64,000 nucleotides of DNA from Trebonia sp963773105. Lineage in GTDB: Bacteria; Actinomycetota; Actinomycetes; Streptosporangiales; Streptosporangiaceae. Positions 26,442 through 35,445 of the stretch are shown here, one piece after another (within the stretch, counting starts at the first letter, position 1; every line of letters starts with the position of its first letter). Position numbers and translations under genes: made by a program. The notes beneath the pieces were generated by a model. That model was not told the origin of the DNA, searched no databases, and saw only the letters and a program-made list of their open reading frames with translations. The stretch lies in contig CAVZAA010000002.1 in NCBI GenBank assembly GCA_963773105.1, forward strand, positions 1 through 64,000, read 5' to 3'.

Positions 26442-27745
26442 AGGTCACCGATCGCATGAGCCTCACCGAATGCGTCCCGCTGGCCGGTCGGGGCCTCGTC
26501 GCCCGGCACGGCGGTCTCGTCGTCCTGAGTGACGGCCTCGACCCCGGGCCTGACCCGCTGCTCGCCGTGCTGGCCGCGGTCGCCGACTCCGGCGGTGACG
26601 GTGCCGCCCTCGTGCTGGCCGGAACGCGCGCCGCCCTGGAGCGCGGCGGGCGGCCCGCGTGGGCATGCGCCGGAGTGACGGTCGGCGGGGAGGTCGCGGT
26701 CCTGGCGCACGGCCAGGCAGCCGCGCTCGTTTCCGTGGACGGCGGCCCTGAGACCATGGTCACGGCCGGCGCTTCGATGATTCCTGTCGCGTGCACCGTG
26801 ACCGGCGCGGTCGTCACCGTCCGGCTCGTCATCGGCGCCACCGCGGCACCAGATCCCCGGCTCCGCCTGGGCGCCGGAATCGTCTCGGGTGGCGGCGTCA
26901 TGCTCACCGTCACCCAAGAAAAAAGCCACACCCCTATCCCGAACGGTCCGTATGCGACTGCGGTGCCCGCCACGCGTCCGGCAGCGGGGCAGGCCGCTGA
27001 GAACGCGGTGCTCCATCGGCCGGGACGAGTGACGCCATTTCCCGACGACCCCTTCGCGAATCCGGTCGGTCCGACTGCGCCCATCCCGGCCGGCCCAGAC
27101 GCCGAAACCTGGTTTCGGGCAGAGGCCCAGCCCTCCAAGCCGACGCCGGGGATGCAAACCGACGGCGCGAGCGCCGACGGCCCGCCCGAGCCGCCCATCG
27201 CCGACATTTCGACGATGAGGCTGGAACAGCTCGGCGTCGTTGAACCGGTCATGGTTGACGGCGCGATGTGCGCCCGGATGCACTTCAACCCGCCTGACGC
27301 GACGTTCTGCCGCGAGTGCCGTGTCAGCATGCGCGAGGTCGCCAAGACCACCCGGCGCCAGCCCCGGCCGCCGCTCGGCGTCCTGCTGGTCGATGACGGA
27401 CGCGGGTACCTGCTCGACCGCGACTACGTCATCGGCCGCGAGCCGCTGCTTGACGATGACGTGGCCGCGGGACGGGCGACGCCGCTCCCCATCACCGACG
27501 CCGAGGGCTCGGTATCGCGGCTGCACCTGCGGGTCTCCCTGGTCGGCTGGCGGGTCGAGGTGCGTGATCTCGGCTCGTCGAACGGCTCGGTGCTGTACCA
27601 AGCGGGCGGCCCACGCCCGCTCGACCCGGTGGACGCCGTCTTCCTCGATTCCGGCGCGCGGGTCGGCATCGGGCGGCGCAGTGTCCAGTTCCTGCCGTAC
27701 GGCGTCTCTCCCCGCAGTGCGACCCCTGACGGAGCGACCGCATGA
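26438..27745 (+). CDS. FHA-domain protein with zinc-ribbon-like segment
   Basis: A 435-residue cytoplasmic protein. GTG at 26438 overlaps the kinase stop (GTGA). The N-terminal 160 residues are Ala/Val/Gly-rich strands and helices (ARHGGLVVLSDGLDPGPDPL …) that I cannot classify. A Pro-rich linker contains PxxAP-type Thr sites, then a small Cys motif (CARMHFNPPDATFCRECRVS). The C-terminus at about 320-425 is an FHA domain with YVIGREP, VSRLHLRV and DLGSSNGSVL, which reads phosphothreonine. It likely bridges or is phosphorylated by the two kinases. Confidence 0.85.
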   Translation: MKVTDRMSLTECVPLAGRGLVARHGGLVVLSDGLDPGPDPLLAVLAAVADSGGDGAALVLAGTRAALERGGRPAWACAGVTVGGEVAVLAHGQAAALVSVDGGPETMVTAGASMIPVACTVTGAVVTVRLVIGATAAPDPRLRLGAGIVSGGGVMLTVTQEKSHTPIPNGPYATAVPATRPAAGQAAENAVLHRPGRVTPFPDDPFANPVGPTAPIPAGPDAETWFRAEAQPSKPTPGMQTDGASADGPPEPPIADISTMRLEQLGVVEPVMVDGAMCARMHFNPPDATFCRECRVSMREVAKTTRRQPRPPLGVLLVDDGRGYLLDRDYVIGREPLLDDDVAAGRATPLPITDAEGSVSRLHLRVSLVGWRVEVRDLGSSNGSVLYQAGGPRPLDPVDAVFLDSGARVGIGRRSVQFLPYGVSPRSATPDGATA

Positions 27746-29628
27746 GCCCATGGGTGGTACCCGGCTACACCGAAGAGCGTGAGCTCGGCCGCGGCGCGTC
27801 CGCCCGGGTCGTCGCGGCGACTCACAACGACACTGGCCAGCAGGTGGCGATCAAGTACCTCGCGCCCAGGCTGCTGCACGACCCGAACTTCCTCGCGCGC
27901 TTCCGCGAGGAGGTCGAGCTGCTTGCGTCGATCGACGTGCCGCACGTCGTGCGGCTGTTCGACTACGTCGAGGAGCCCGGCCAGGGCGCGGCGATCGTGA
28001 TGGAGCTTGTCGACGGCGTCTCGCTGCACGAGATGATCACGAGGCAGGGCGCCACCAGCCCGGAGTCCGCGCTCGTGGTGCTGAAGGGCTCGCTGCTCGG
28101 CCTTGCCGCCGCCCACCAGCTCGGCATCGTGCACCGCGATTACAAGCCGGAGAACGTGCTCGTCGACGGCGCTGGCAACAGCAAGCTGACCGACTTCGGC
28201 GTCGCGGTCAGGGCCGGGGAGCGGGCCCCGGTCGGCGGCACGCCGCTGTACATGGCACCCGAGCAGTGGAACGGCGAACCGGCCACTCCGGCGACCGACA
28301 TCTACGCCGCCACCGCCGTGTTCTTCGAGTGCCTCACCGGCCAGACCCCGTTCTCCGGGCGCCTCGAGCACCTGGCGATGCAGCACCAGACCGCGGCGAT
28401 CCCCGTCGCCCTGGTTGACCAGCCGCTGCAGGCCCTCATCGAGCGCGGCCTGGCCAAGGACCCGAGGGATCGCCCCGCCCATGCGGTGGAGTTCGTCGCC
28501 GAGCTGAACTGGGTCGCCGAGCGCGCCTATGGCGAGGACTGGGAGGAACGCGGCGGGAACGAGCTCGCCAAGCGCGCCGCGGCCCTGCTCCTGCTGCTAC
28601 TCGGTGGCATCGCGGGCGCGGCCGGCGGTTCGTTCGCCGCCACCCTGCTGGGCGGCATGGGCCGCAAGAAGAAAGCCGTCATCGCGGGTGCCGCCGTGGG
28701 CATCTTCGCCGCCATCGCGGTCACCACGACAACGCTCGCGCTGACGGCAAACAGCACCCCCGCGCCCCGCAGTACCCCGACCACGAATCGGCCCGCCGGC
28801 GCGCTGAGTCCGAATCCGGTCACCGTCGGCGCGCCCGCCTCGGGCTCGCCCACCGCGAGCCCCTCGACCACGGGCTCGCCTACTGCCAGTCCCTCGACCA
28901 CGGGCTCGCCCACCGCCAGCCCCTCGGCCACGGGTAGCCCTTCGACCACGGGCTCGCCTACCGGCAGTCCCTCGGCGACCAGCTCGGCCACGAACCCGCC
29001 CACCACCGGCGCGCCGACCACTAACCCCCCTTCTACCGCGCCGCCTCCGCCACCGGTCATTACGGCGGCCGCGAACCCAGCCGCGGTCTCAGGTACATGC
29101 CCGGCCGAGCTGCCATCGCTCACCGTGCCCGGGACGATCAGCTCCGATCGGGCGACCACCGTGACCTACCACTGGGCCCGCTCCAACCAGACCGGCACCG
29201 GGCCGACGCAGGTGAAAATCCCCGCAGGCGGCACGGTCAGCGTCCCGGACTCGGTGACGGCGGCGTCGAACCAGTGGGAGATCTCCGACACGCTCGTGGT
29301 GACGTCGCCGTCCGCGCACAGCGCCAGCGCGAAGGTCAGCGTCCAGTGCGATTATCCGACCCTGACGATGACCAACCCGGGCACTCAGCAGCCCCAGATC
29401 GACGCGCCCTTCAGCCTGTCACTCACGCCCTCGGGCGGCAGCGGCCCGTACAACTGGTCGGAGACCGGCACCCTGCCACCCGGGCTGAGCTTCAGCGGCG
29501 GCGTGATCACGGGCACCCCCACCACGGAGGGCCGGTTCCTCGTCACCATCACCGTCACCGATACCGAGGCATCACCCCAGTCAGTCTCGGTGTCGTTCAT
29601 CATCGACCCGTTCGTCCGGATCACCTAA
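27742..29628 (+). CDS. Membrane Ser/Thr protein kinase with Ser/Thr/Pro linker and Ig-like domain
   Basis: A 628-residue kinase overlapping the FHA gene by four bases. The kinase domain is residues about 10-260: Lys38 in VAIKY, the catalytic loop HRDYKPEN (Asp133; Tyr replaces the usual Ile/Val/Leu), DFG 151-153, and LYMAPEQWNG. Two hydrophobic stretches (about 283-303 and 312-335) follow. The extracellular part starts with a repeated SPTASPSTTG linker, then two beta domains. The last (FSLSLTPSGGSGPYNWSETG, LPPGLSF, VTITVTD) is an Ig-like putative-binding (He_PIG) module. It is probably a cell-wall or matrix sensor. Confidence 0.9.
   Translation: MSPWVVPGYTEERELGRGASARVVAATHNDTGQQVAIKYLAPRLLHDPNFLARFREEVELLASIDVPHVVRLFDYVEEPGQGAAIVMELVDGVSLHEMITRQGATSPESALVVLKGSLLGLAAAHQLGIVHRDYKPENVLVDGAGNSKLTDFGVAVRAGERAPVGGTPLYMAPEQWNGEPATPATDIYAATAVFFECLTGQTPFSGRLEHLAMQHQTAAIPVALVDQPLQALIERGLAKDPRDRPAHAVEFVAELNWVAERAYGEDWEERGGNELAKRAAALLLLLLGGIAGAAGGSFAATLLGGMGRKKKAVIAGAAVGIFAAIAVTTTTLALTANSTPAPRSTPTTNRPAGALSPNPVTVGAPASGSPTASPSTTGSPTASPSTTGSPTASPSATGSPSTTGSPTGSPSATSSATNPPTTGAPTTNPPSTAPPPPPVITAAANPAAVSGTCPAELPSLTVPGTISSDRATTVTYHWARSNQTGTGPTQVKIPAGGTVSVPDSVTAASNQWEISDTLVVTSPSAHSASAKVSVQCDYPTLTMTNPGTQQPQIDAPFSLSLTPSGGSGPYNWSETGTLPPGLSFSGGVITGTPTTEGRFLVTITVTDTEASPQSVSVSFIIDPFVRIT
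28841..28976 (+). repeat. 30-bp tandem repeat encoding a Ser/Thr/Pro linker
   Basis: Three near-perfect 30-bp units from 28841, then decayed half-units. They encode GSPTASPSTT-type decapeptides in the extracellular stalk of the second kinase. Copy number is likely to vary between strains. Confidence 0.85.
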
Positions 29629-29669
29629 CAGCAGCCAACGTGCTCATCCCCCGGCGGCCGCCCAACCGC

Positions 29670-29717
29670 GCGGTTAGCGTGACTTGCGCGGCTGACTCGA
29701 CTGGAGTTCCTCGGCTC
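29670..29717. repeat. Dispersed repeat, copy B
   Basis: 48-bp partner of 3191-3238, about 42 of 48 identical, same orientation. It sits between the kinase operon and the next flavin oxidoreductase, just upstream of the latter's promoter. Confidence 0.75.
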
Positions 29718-29760
29718 ACGCCGACCGGGAGGCCATGGTGCTCGCGATTGGCTTGGGCTC

Positions 29761-29766
29761 TAGGGT
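29761..29766 (+). promoter_or_regulatory. -10 element of a leaderless transcript
   Basis: TAGGGT followed by exactly six bases and the GTG start of the flavin oxidoreductase. This is the standard actinobacterial leaderless layout; no ribosome site is visible. Confidence 0.5.
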
Positions 29767-29772
29767 TGTCCT

Positions 29773-30657
29773 GTGAAGTTCTCGCTCTGGCCCCACAACA
29801 GCCGTACTCCCGCTGACCTGCTGGAGGAGGTGCGCGCGGCGGAGGACGCGGGGTGGAACGGCACTTGGCTGGCCGACCACTACATGCCTAACACCGGCGA
29901 CACGACGCCCGCCCGCGGAGACACCTACGAGTGCTGGGCGCTTCTGCCTGCCCTGGCGGCCATCACCGAGCGGGTTCGGATCGGGACGCTGGTGTCGCCC
30001 ACGTCGGTCCATCATCCAGCGCTGCTCGCCAAACGCGCCGCTACGATCGACCAGCTCTCGGGCGGCCGAATGACCCTCGGGATCGGGGCGGGCTGGCAGG
30101 TCAACGAGCATCACGCCTACGGCATCGAACTGGAACCACCAGGGAGGCGCGTCAGCCGGTTCGAGGAGGCGATCCAGATCGTTCGCTCGATGATGTCGGA
30201 CGAGTCCACCACGTTCCACGGTTCCATCTACAACCTCACCGAAGCTCCCTGCGACCCCAAGCCAGTCCAGTCCCCGCTGCCGATCCTCGTCGGCACCCGC
30301 AGTCCCCGTATGCTCCGCATCACTGCCCGTTATGCCGATCAGTGGAACACCTGGGCCACCCCAGAACAGGCCGCCGCCCCCCGTGCGGCGCTGTTCGATG
30401 CCTGCGACGCGGTCGGGCGCGATCCCTCGACGATATGGACGTCGGTCAACGCGCTCATCGAACTCGACGCCCGCACACCTCCGCCTGGCCGCGCGGTGCT
30501 CTTCGGCTCAACCCAGCGGCTAGTCGACCAGATCGGCCAGTACGCAGAGCTCGGCTACGACGAGTTCATCTTGCCCGACTGGAACCTCGGCACGACCAAA
30601 ACCGAGATCGCGGACTCCCTGGCCCACATCAAGACCAAGGTCCTAGACCAGCTGTAA
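29773..30657 (+). CDS. LLM-class F420-dependent oxidoreductase
   Basis: A 294-residue luciferase-like TIM-barrel enzyme, starting GTG at 29773, probably leaderless. Typical features are MKFSLWPHNSRTPADLLEEV, DAGWNGTWLADHYM, RIGTLVSPTSVHHPALLAKR and a GGRMTLGIGAGWQVNEH glycine turn. SPLPILVGTRSPRMLRITAR is the usual LPILVGGxG variant, and YADQWNTW follows. This arrangement is that of actinobacterial F420-dependent reductases/oxidoreductases. Substrate unknown; single gene. It is not bacterial luciferase LuxA/B: too short and lacking those loops. Confidence 0.88.
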   Translation: MKFSLWPHNSRTPADLLEEVRAAEDAGWNGTWLADHYMPNTGDTTPARGDTYECWALLPALAAITERVRIGTLVSPTSVHHPALLAKRAATIDQLSGGRMTLGIGAGWQVNEHHAYGIELEPPGRRVSRFEEAIQIVRSMMSDESTTFHGSIYNLTEAPCDPKPVQSPLPILVGTRSPRMLRITARYADQWNTWATPEQAAAPRAALFDACDAVGRDPSTIWTSVNALIELDARTPPPGRAVLFGSTQRLVDQIGQYAELGYDEFILPDWNLGTTKTEIADSLAHIKTKVLDQL

Positions 30658-30817
30658 GTTACGGACTGGAGCCGCTCGAACGCGGCATGAACGCCACGAT
30701 TTCAGTAGGTCGACGGCCTGGTTGGTGAAGGCGGCCAACGCGGCGGTCCGTTGACAGGCTTACACGCGTTTGATCGTCGATGTGCGGAAAGATGCGGAAG
30801 TTGCGGAGCGGCGGGCG

Positions 30818-32125
30818 ATGGTGTTTAGCAGGATGGTGCGTTTCGTCGCGGTCTTCGCGGCGCTGGCGGCGGGCATGGCCGGAATCGACGGGACGGCGCG
30901 GGCCACCACCGCCGTCAGCTGCCCGACGGTAGCCTCCGGGACCGGCGTCGTCACCCCGGCGCCGTCGCCGGGGGTGGACTGGAGCGGCTGCGGGCTGGTT
31001 TCCGCGAATCTGGTCGATGCGGATTTGGCCGATGCTAACCTGGCCGGCGCCAACCTCGCGAACGCGGAGCTTGCGGGCGCCGATTTCACGAGCGCTACCC
31101 TGACTCGCGCCAACCTGACCAACGCTAACGTCTCGGCAGTGATCATGTCCGGCACCGACTTCACCGGCGCGAACCTGAAGAGCATCCGGTCGTACGAGGG
31201 CGGCAGCGGGACGCCGGCCGCACTTCCCGTCCACTGGAAGGCCGTCGACGGCTTCCTCTTCGGGCCAACCACGGTCATTGACGAGACTGGCATCCCAGCC
31301 GACGCCGACCTCAGCGGGGCCGATCTCGACCACGCCAGCATCCAGGAGGTCGATATGCCTGGGGTGAACCTCGACCGCGCCAACCTTTCCTATGCCGACT
31401 TCTCGGGCGACATCTGGACCGGGGCCAAGGTGGTCGGTGCGACCTGGTGGCACACCCACTGCGCGGACTACACGTCCTCCGACCAGCGTGTGCATGGCTG
31501 CTTCAGCCCGCTGGACACGACACCGCCGTCAGTGACGCTGACCGGCGTGACCGAAGGGCACAAGTACGTGTACGGCGGCTTCACCGCGCGCTGCCGGACC
31601 ACCGACAACGGCACGGTGGCCAAGCCAGCGGCTCTCGAGGTTTTCGGCCCCCAGATTGAGGGCGTCTGGTTCTACGACGACAGCTGCGCCGGGGCGACGG
31701 ACCTGGCCGGAAACCGGCAACGCAAGAACCCCCAGGTCCATTTCATCGCCGTTTACGGGATGAACGGGTTCCTCGCCCCCGCCAAGGGGAGCACGGTCGC
31801 GCGCTCTCAGCACACGATCAATGTCCGATTCCGGCTGGCGAACGCCAACGGAACCTCAGCCCCGGCAGCCGCTCAAGCCGACATTGGCACCGCCTTCATG
31901 GTTGCGATGCTGCGCGGACCGGGCCTCAGCAAGGCCGTCGTGGGTAATTGCAAGTGGAAGTCCGCAGGCCGATACATCAGTTGCCTTGTTCCCATCCCGG
32001 GTGGAGTAAGGACCGGCGCTAGGTGGAAGTACACCATCGCCCCGGAAGAGGTCATCGACTCTGGATACCAAGTCGTACCCGGTGTACGGGGAGCCGTGGA
32101 CCCCGAGGTGATCCACTTCAGGTAA
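30818..32125 (+). CDS. Secreted pentapeptide-repeat protein
   Basis: A 435-residue exported protein from the ATG at 30818 (GGAG nine bases upstream). A signal peptide, RFVAVFAALAAGMAGIDG with cleavage near TARA, is present. Two blocks of A(D/N)LxxA pentapeptides follow (about residues 60-115, such as ANLVDADLADANLAGANLAN, and about 165-200), which fold as a right-handed quadrilateral helix. The C-terminal 220 residues contain Cys pairs and a TPPSVTLTGVTEGHKYVYGG domain like an extracellular Ig/Big module. Function unknown. Confidence 0.8.
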   Translation: MVFSRMVRFVAVFAALAAGMAGIDGTARATTAVSCPTVASGTGVVTPAPSPGVDWSGCGLVSANLVDADLADANLAGANLANAELAGADFTSATLTRANLTNANVSAVIMSGTDFTGANLKSIRSYEGGSGTPAALPVHWKAVDGFLFGPTTVIDETGIPADADLSGADLDHASIQEVDMPGVNLDRANLSYADFSGDIWTGAKVVGATWWHTHCADYTSSDQRVHGCFSPLDTTPPSVTLTGVTEGHKYVYGGFTARCRTTDNGTVAKPAALEVFGPQIEGVWFYDDSCAGATDLAGNRQRKNPQVHFIAVYGMNGFLAPAKGSTVARSQHTINVRFRLANANGTSAPAAAQADIGTAFMVAMLRGPGLSKAVVGNCKWKSAGRYISCLVPIPGGVRTGARWKYTIAPEEVIDSGYQVVPGVRGAVDPEVIHFR

Positions 32126-32270
32126 GCGCAAGCGTCGGCACCCGACGAGCCTGGCGCAAAGTCTTCTGGCATCGTGGCAGGCGAAGTGTCGATTCGGCGG
32201 AGGTCACTTCGTAGCGGGAGTGAGGGCCGGGCAGAGACCGGCTCCGGATGACAAACGGGAGTGATTGCTT

Positions 32271-32645
32271 ATGGCGCAGTACCTGCTCGCGCTCTACCGC
32301 GACTATGCCGTGCCCGTTCCCCCGGAGAGGAGCCAGCAGGTGTGGGCCGGGGTAGGCGAGCTGGGAGACAAGCTGGAGGACGCCGGCGCGTTCGTGTTCA
32401 AGGGCGGCATGCAAGGGGGCCCGGAGTCGGCGACCGTGGTACGTCAGTCCGGCGGCGATTTTGTGCTTACCGACGGGCCGTACACCGAGACCAAGGAGCA
32501 CCTCGCCGGGTTCTGGATCATCAACGCCGCCGACCTGGACGCGGCCCTGGAGTGGGCCAAGCTCGCCGCGGCCGCGGAACAGCGGCCGATCGAAGTCCGC
32601 CCGTTGTTCGGCGGGGACCTCGACGACGCGATCCGGCTGGGCTGA
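32271..32645 (+). CDS. YCII/DGPF-domain protein
   Basis: A 124-residue ferredoxin-like-fold protein of the DGPF (YCII-related) family. The family signature DGPYTETKEHLAGFWII is at about residues 68-84. ATG at 32271 with GGGAG upstream. These small proteins are nearly always encoded next to an ECF sigma factor of the type that follows here, and probably act with it, but their biochemical role is unsettled. Confidence 0.9.
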   Translation: MAQYLLALYRDYAVPVPPERSQQVWAGVGELGDKLEDAGAFVFKGGMQGGPESATVVRQSGGDFVLTDGPYTETKEHLAGFWIINAADLDAALEWAKLAAAAEQRPIEVRPLFGGDLDDAIRLG

Positions 32646-32698
32646 CGCGCCCTGTGGGGAGTGAGCGTGTCCGGGCAGCGAGCACGGAAACTCCCGCG

Positions 32699-33931
32699 AT
32701 GACCGCCGAGGCCGTCTTCCGCCGCGAGTACGGCCGCTGCGTCGCCACCCTGATCCGCTTCCTCGGCGATATCGACGCCGCCGAGGAAGCGGTCCAGGAC
32801 GCGTTCACGGTGGCGGCCGCCAGGTGGCCGTTGGACGGTGTGCCGCCCAATCCTGGTGGGTGGATCGTGACGACCGCCCGCAACCGGGCCATCGACCGGC
32901 TGCGCCGCGAATCGATCCGTGACGAGCGGCAAGCGCAGGCCCATCACCTGTACGGCGCCGACGCGGCCGACGAAGCTCCGCCTCAGGAGGGGTCCGTGCC
33001 CGACGACCGGCTGCGGCTGATCTTCACCTGCTGTCATCCCGCGCTGAACCAGGCCGCCCAGGTCGCGCTGACCCTGCGGCTGCTCGGCGGGCTCGAGACG
33101 CCGGAGATCGCGCGGGCGTTTCTCGTCCCCGAGGCGACCATGGCCCAGCGGATCGTCCGGGCCAAGCGCAAGATCAGGGACGCCCGCATCCCGTACCGCG
33201 TGCCCGCCGAATCAGAGCTTCCCGGCCGCCTCATGCCGGTGCTCGCGGTCCTCTACCTGGTCTTCAACGAGGGCTACGCCGCGACCGCCGGCAGCCTGCT
33301 GCGGCTTGACCTATGCGCTGAGGGAATCAGGCTCGCCCGGGTGCTCGCCGGACTGATGCCGGACGAGCCGGAGGCGCAGGGCCTGCTGGCGCTGCTCCTG
33401 CTGCTGCACGCCCGCAGCGCCGCCCGCGTCGCCGCCGACGGGAGGCTGGTCCGGCTGGCCGAACAGGACCGGCGGCTCTGGGACCGCGGGCTGATCGCCG
33501 AAGGCCAGGCCATCGTGCGTGCGTGCGTCCAGCGCGGCCACCCGGGCCCGTACCAAATCCAGGCCGCCATCAACGCGGTCCATTCCTCCGCCCCAACCTT
33601 TGGCAGCACCGACTGGCACGCCATCATGACGCTGTACGACCAGCTGTACGCGCTCACGCCGACGCCGGTAGTCGCACTCAACCGCGCCGTCGCGCTGGCC
33701 GAGGTCCGCGGCCCGGCGGCAGGTCTGGCCGCAGTGGACGAGCTGCGTTCTTCGGGCCTGGACGGCTACTACTTGTTCCACGCGGCACGCGCCGACCTGC
33801 TGCGCCGCCTCGGGCGCGACGAGGAAGCCGCGGCCGCCTACGATGCTGCCCGCTCTCTTACCGCGAACCCGGTCGAACAAGCCTTCCTCGATGCGCAGCA
33901 TGCCGCGGTCCTCGCGCCGGGCGCTGACTGA
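32699..33931 (+). CDS. ECF sigma factor with helical C-terminal extension (DGPF-associated type)
   Basis: A 410-residue ECF sigma factor. Region 2: FRREYGRCVATLIRFLGDID and AAEEAVQDAFTVAAARWP, then WIVTTARNRAIDRLRRE. Region 4: LTLRLLGGLETPEIARAFLV and the QRIVRAKRKIRDA recognition helix. A C-terminal domain of about 230 residues (LPGRLMPVLAVLYLVFNEGY, ATAGSL, RLARVLAGLMPDEPEAQGLL …) is TPR-like and replaces an anti-sigma factor in this group. ATG 32699 is chosen; GTG 32654 would add 15 residues. It follows the DGPF gene by 53 bases. No anti-sigma gene is nearby. Confidence 0.88.
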   Translation: MTAEAVFRREYGRCVATLIRFLGDIDAAEEAVQDAFTVAAARWPLDGVPPNPGGWIVTTARNRAIDRLRRESIRDERQAQAHHLYGADAADEAPPQEGSVPDDRLRLIFTCCHPALNQAAQVALTLRLLGGLETPEIARAFLVPEATMAQRIVRAKRKIRDARIPYRVPAESELPGRLMPVLAVLYLVFNEGYAATAGSLLRLDLCAEGIRLARVLAGLMPDEPEAQGLLALLLLLHARSAARVAADGRLVRLAEQDRRLWDRGLIAEGQAIVRACVQRGHPGPYQIQAAINAVHSSAPTFGSTDWHAIMTLYDQLYALTPTPVVALNRAVALAEVRGPAAGLAAVDELRSSGLDGYYLFHAARADLLRRLGRDEEAAAAYDAARSLTANPVEQAFLDAQHAAVLAPGAD

Positions 33932-34060
33932 GGAGGCCATTCAACACGTCGCAACCTCCCTGGATGCCCTGGTCATGCATCACGGAATCTCAGGACGAGG
34001 GCGATGTGCCACCACTGAGCACGGAAGCCCCGCAGCCGTGCCAGCCGGATGTCCCTGTCC

Positions 34061-35350
34061 TCAGTCGCCCGCGGGACTGGGGTCGAACTCGATGTGCAGC
34101 TCTTCCATCGCCCGCAGCATCCAGGTCGGCTCGTATTTGAAATGACGGTCCGAGGCGGGGCCATGATGGACCTCCGACAGGCGGATGTTGCGGGTGCGCA
34201 GCAGCAGTCGCTCGATGCTGATCCGGCCCTCGGCCCGGGCCAGGGGACTGCCCGGACACGTGTGGATGCCGCGGCCGAAGGTGAGGTGCTGCCGCGCGTT
34301 GGGACGGTCGGCCAGGAACTCGTCGGGGCGCGGGAACTGGCGCGGGTCGCGGTTGGCCCCGCCTAGGAGCAGCGCCACCGTGGCTCCGGCCGGGATGTCG
34401 ACACCGCCGATCGTGGTGGCGCGCCGGGCCATCCGGCAGTCGGTCTTGGTCGGCGGCTCGATCCGCAGGGTCTCCTCGATGAAGTTGGGGATGCGGTCGG
34501 TACGCTCGCGCAGCTCGTTCTGCAGGGCCGGGTCCTCGGCCAGATAGCGCACCGCCTGGGCGAGCATGCGGGCCGACGTCTCCTGGCCGGCCGCGAACAG
34601 GAAGGTGGCCGTGCGGACGGCCGCGATCACCTCCGGGGTGGACCCGTCCGGGTACTTGGCCAGCGCCAGGCCGGACATTACGTCGTCGCGCGGGTTGCGC
34701 CGGCGGTCCGCGATGTAAGCGGTGAACGTCCCGTCCAGCCAGGCCAGCGAGTCGGTGTAGCTGGGCTTGGTGGCCGGCTCATGCAGGTCGCCGGTGCCGC
34801 CGCCCATCAGCCCGAAGCCGGACCGTACCTGGTCGAAGTCCTCCTCGGGCACGCCCAGGAGTTCGGCGATGACCAGGGTGGCCAGCGGCGAGGCGTACTC
34901 GCCGATGAACTCGCAGTGGCCCGCGCTGAGGATGGGGTCGAGTTGCTGGTCGGCTAGGCGGAAGATGAACTCCTCGTTCTCGCGGAGCCTGCGCGGGGTC
35001 AGCAGTCGCATGAGGAGTGCCCGCTCGCGGGTGTGGTCCGGCTGGTCCATGGTCACCATGTGCTCGTTCTGCGGCAGCAGGTGCCGGTACCGCGCGATGA
35101 GCTCGCTGACGTCGTCGCCGGCCAGCGGCTCGGGAAAATGCGCGAACGGCCCCACGACCGTGTTGCAGGCGGAGAACGTATCATGCTGGCGCAGAATTTC
35201 AGAGACTTCCGCATATCCGGTAACCGCGACGACATCGTGATGCGGGGTCGGCTGGACTGGGCACTGCGATCTGAGTGCCTTTAGGAATGGATACGGGTCC
35301 TGAGCCACCGATTCGTCGGCGAACCAATTGCGCGTCTCGTTGGTTGTCAT
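34061..35350 (-). CDS. Cytochrome P450
   Basis: A 429-residue soluble bacterial P450, from the ATG at 35350 (MTTNETRNWF). The I-helix oxygen-activation motif is AAGQETSA (Glu for the usual Asp, Ser for Thr). The K-helix ExxR is in FIEETLRIE, and the heme loop is HLTFGRGIHTCPGSPLAR with the axial Cys. It lies head-to-head with a TetR regulator and near a mycofactocin-type dehydrogenase, suggesting hydroxylation of a hydrophobic substrate in a catabolic pathway. The electron-transfer partners (ferredoxin, reductase) are not in this window. Confidence 0.93.
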   Translation of the reverse strand: MTTNETRNWFADESVAQDPYPFLKALRSQCPVQPTPHHDVVAVTGYAEVSEILRQHDTFSACNTVVGPFAHFPEPLAGDDVSELIARYRHLLPQNEHMVTMDQPDHTRERALLMRLLTPRRLRENEEFIFRLADQQLDPILSAGHCEFIGEYASPLATLVIAELLGVPEEDFDQVRSGFGLMGGGTGDLHEPATKPSYTDSLAWLDGTFTAYIADRRRNPRDDVMSGLALAKYPDGSTPEVIAAVRTATFLFAAGQETSARMLAQAVRYLAEDPALQNELRERTDRIPNFIEETLRIEPPTKTDCRMARRATTIGGVDIPAGATVALLLGGANRDPRQFPRPDEFLADRPNARQHLTFGRGIHTCPGSPLARAEGRISIERLLLRTRNIRLSEVHHGPASDRHFKYEPTWMLRAMEELHIEFDPSPAGD

Positions 35351-35433
35351 TAGGTTCCATTCTCGTGATGAAGTGCCGCCGCGAGGTGGCCGCGGTCGGG
35401 CTGACTCAATTGCCGGAGTTCGGGGATGGCACG

Positions 35434-35439
35434 TACAAT
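35434..35439 (+). promoter_or_regulatory. -10 element of the leaderless tetR transcript
   Basis: TACAAT, then six bases, then the ATG of the TetR gene at 35446: leaderless layout. It lies in the 95-bp intergenic space shared with the divergent P450 gene. Confidence 0.5.
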
Positions 35440-35445
35440 CGCCCA

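Noticed and set aside
28841..28976. CRISPR array
   Set aside because: The 30-bp units are contiguous without spacers and in frame with a Ser/Thr/Pro linker.
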